This document shows, in pieces, positions 25,911-26,078 of a DNA stretch of 26,078 nucleotides (positions are counted from its first letter, which is position 1; every line of letters starts with the position of its first letter). The stretch is taken from assembly GCA_964463255.1 (NCBI GenBank), contig CAYXBC010000027.1:1-26078 (forward strand), read 5' to 3'. Origin of the DNA: CAJBLF01 sp964463255. GTDB taxonomy: Bacteria > Patescibacteriota > Gracilibacteria > Absconditabacterales > Absconditicoccaceae. The notes beneath the pieces are model-generated. The model ran no database searches. It was not told where the DNA came from and worked only from the letters and a program-made list of their open reading frames with translations. The translations under genes and the position numbers were made by a program.

Positions 25911-26078
25911 TTGATACATCAAATGATGTGAGATATCAACTGAATTTTACTTCGAAACGCACATATGGCTAAAGTAATCTATTTTTATGCCATGAAAAAG
26001 TTCGTAAGGAGTGGTATATTTTAATATTTTTCTTGGTTTTTTGTTTAATTTATCTTGTAATGCTAGTATTTCTGTATC
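25911..26078 (-). mobile_element. Probable end of an IS30-family element
   Basis: The transposase fragment ends at 25947. Just outside it are TTGATA...TATCAA (25911-25916 and 25934-25939) and the inner palindrome ACATCA-AA-TGATGT (25916-25929), where the terminal inverted repeat of the element would be expected. The exact boundary cannot be fixed without the other end. Confidence 0.5.
25947..26078 (-). CDS. IS30-type transposase, C-terminal fragment (cut by right edge)
   Basis: The frame is open from the window edge to TAA 25947-25949, 43 codons visible. LQDKLNKKPRKILKYTTPYE followed by LFHG matches the conserved end of IS30-family transposases (LN.RPRK.LG..TP.E.F), which lies just after the catalytic DDE domain. 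It starts outside the window, so intactness cannot be judged. It has no TGA in the visible part. Confidence 0.8.
   Translation of the reverse strand, partial: DTEILALQDKLNKKPRKILKYTTPYELFHGIKIDYFSHMCVSK

Noticed and set aside
25964..26023. Plus-strand mini-ORF starting MAKVIYFYAMKK
   Set aside because: Only 19 codons, and it lies antisense to the IS30-type transposase end.

Overview
This is an AT-rich bacterial window in which UGA is read as glycine (genetic code 25). Nearly every conserved protein is cut by in-frame TGA codons, and these fall where the family has glycine: the GGIGA motif of the ribonucleotide reductase large chain, the TVYGLG motif of Sua5/TsaC, GVGG of the YigZ family, LPGP of RdgB/HAM1 and GKGSK of the tyrosine recombinase. 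Genes end only in TAA or TAG. This places the source in the Absconditabacteria (SR1) or Gracilibacteria of the Patescibacteria/CPR. All coordinates below were rebuilt with TGA=Gly, which joins many short open frames into complete genes.

Layout. 1-2300 (minus): a secreted protein with Ig-like repeats, cut by the left edge, followed by two doubtful small membrane ORFs. 2400-7824 (plus): eight closely spaced genes. Seven of them are diverged tandem paralogues of one unrecognised single-pass membrane family, and one carries a block of exactly 21 seven-residue repeats. 7904-11405 (plus): a ComF-like protein with an in-frame palindromic insertion, a Pro/Thr-rich membrane protein and a XerC/D-type recombinase. 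11492-11797 (minus): a small membrane protein. 12049-17572 (plus): a redox and nucleotide block made of nrdA (with two NrdR-box-like sites upstream), a nitroreductase with one nonsense codon, a 2-Cys peroxiredoxin, a decayed BCP/PrxQ-type peroxiredoxin and nrdB. 17626-22827 (minus): a PilX-like protein, a zinc-ribbon membrane protein, a bifunctional (p)ppGpp synthetase/hydrolase and a type IV prepilin. 22989-25850 (plus): a membrane protein, Sua5/TsaC (tRNA t6A synthesis), a YigZ-family protein and RdgB/HAM1 (nucleotide-pool cleaning). 25947-26078 (minus): the C-terminus of an IS30-type transposase, cut by the right edge.

How it fits together. The two RNR subunits, the peroxiredoxin and the nitroreductase form a dNTP-supply and redox group probably under NrdR control. 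The pilin genes and ComF-like protein suggest a type IV pilus/DNA-uptake apparatus, as expected for an episymbiont that scavenges. The repeat-rich surface protein and the paralogue array are the accessory, probably cell-envelope part. Short AT-rich tandem repeats and palindromes fill several intergenic gaps. No rRNA, tRNA or CRISPR array was seen.
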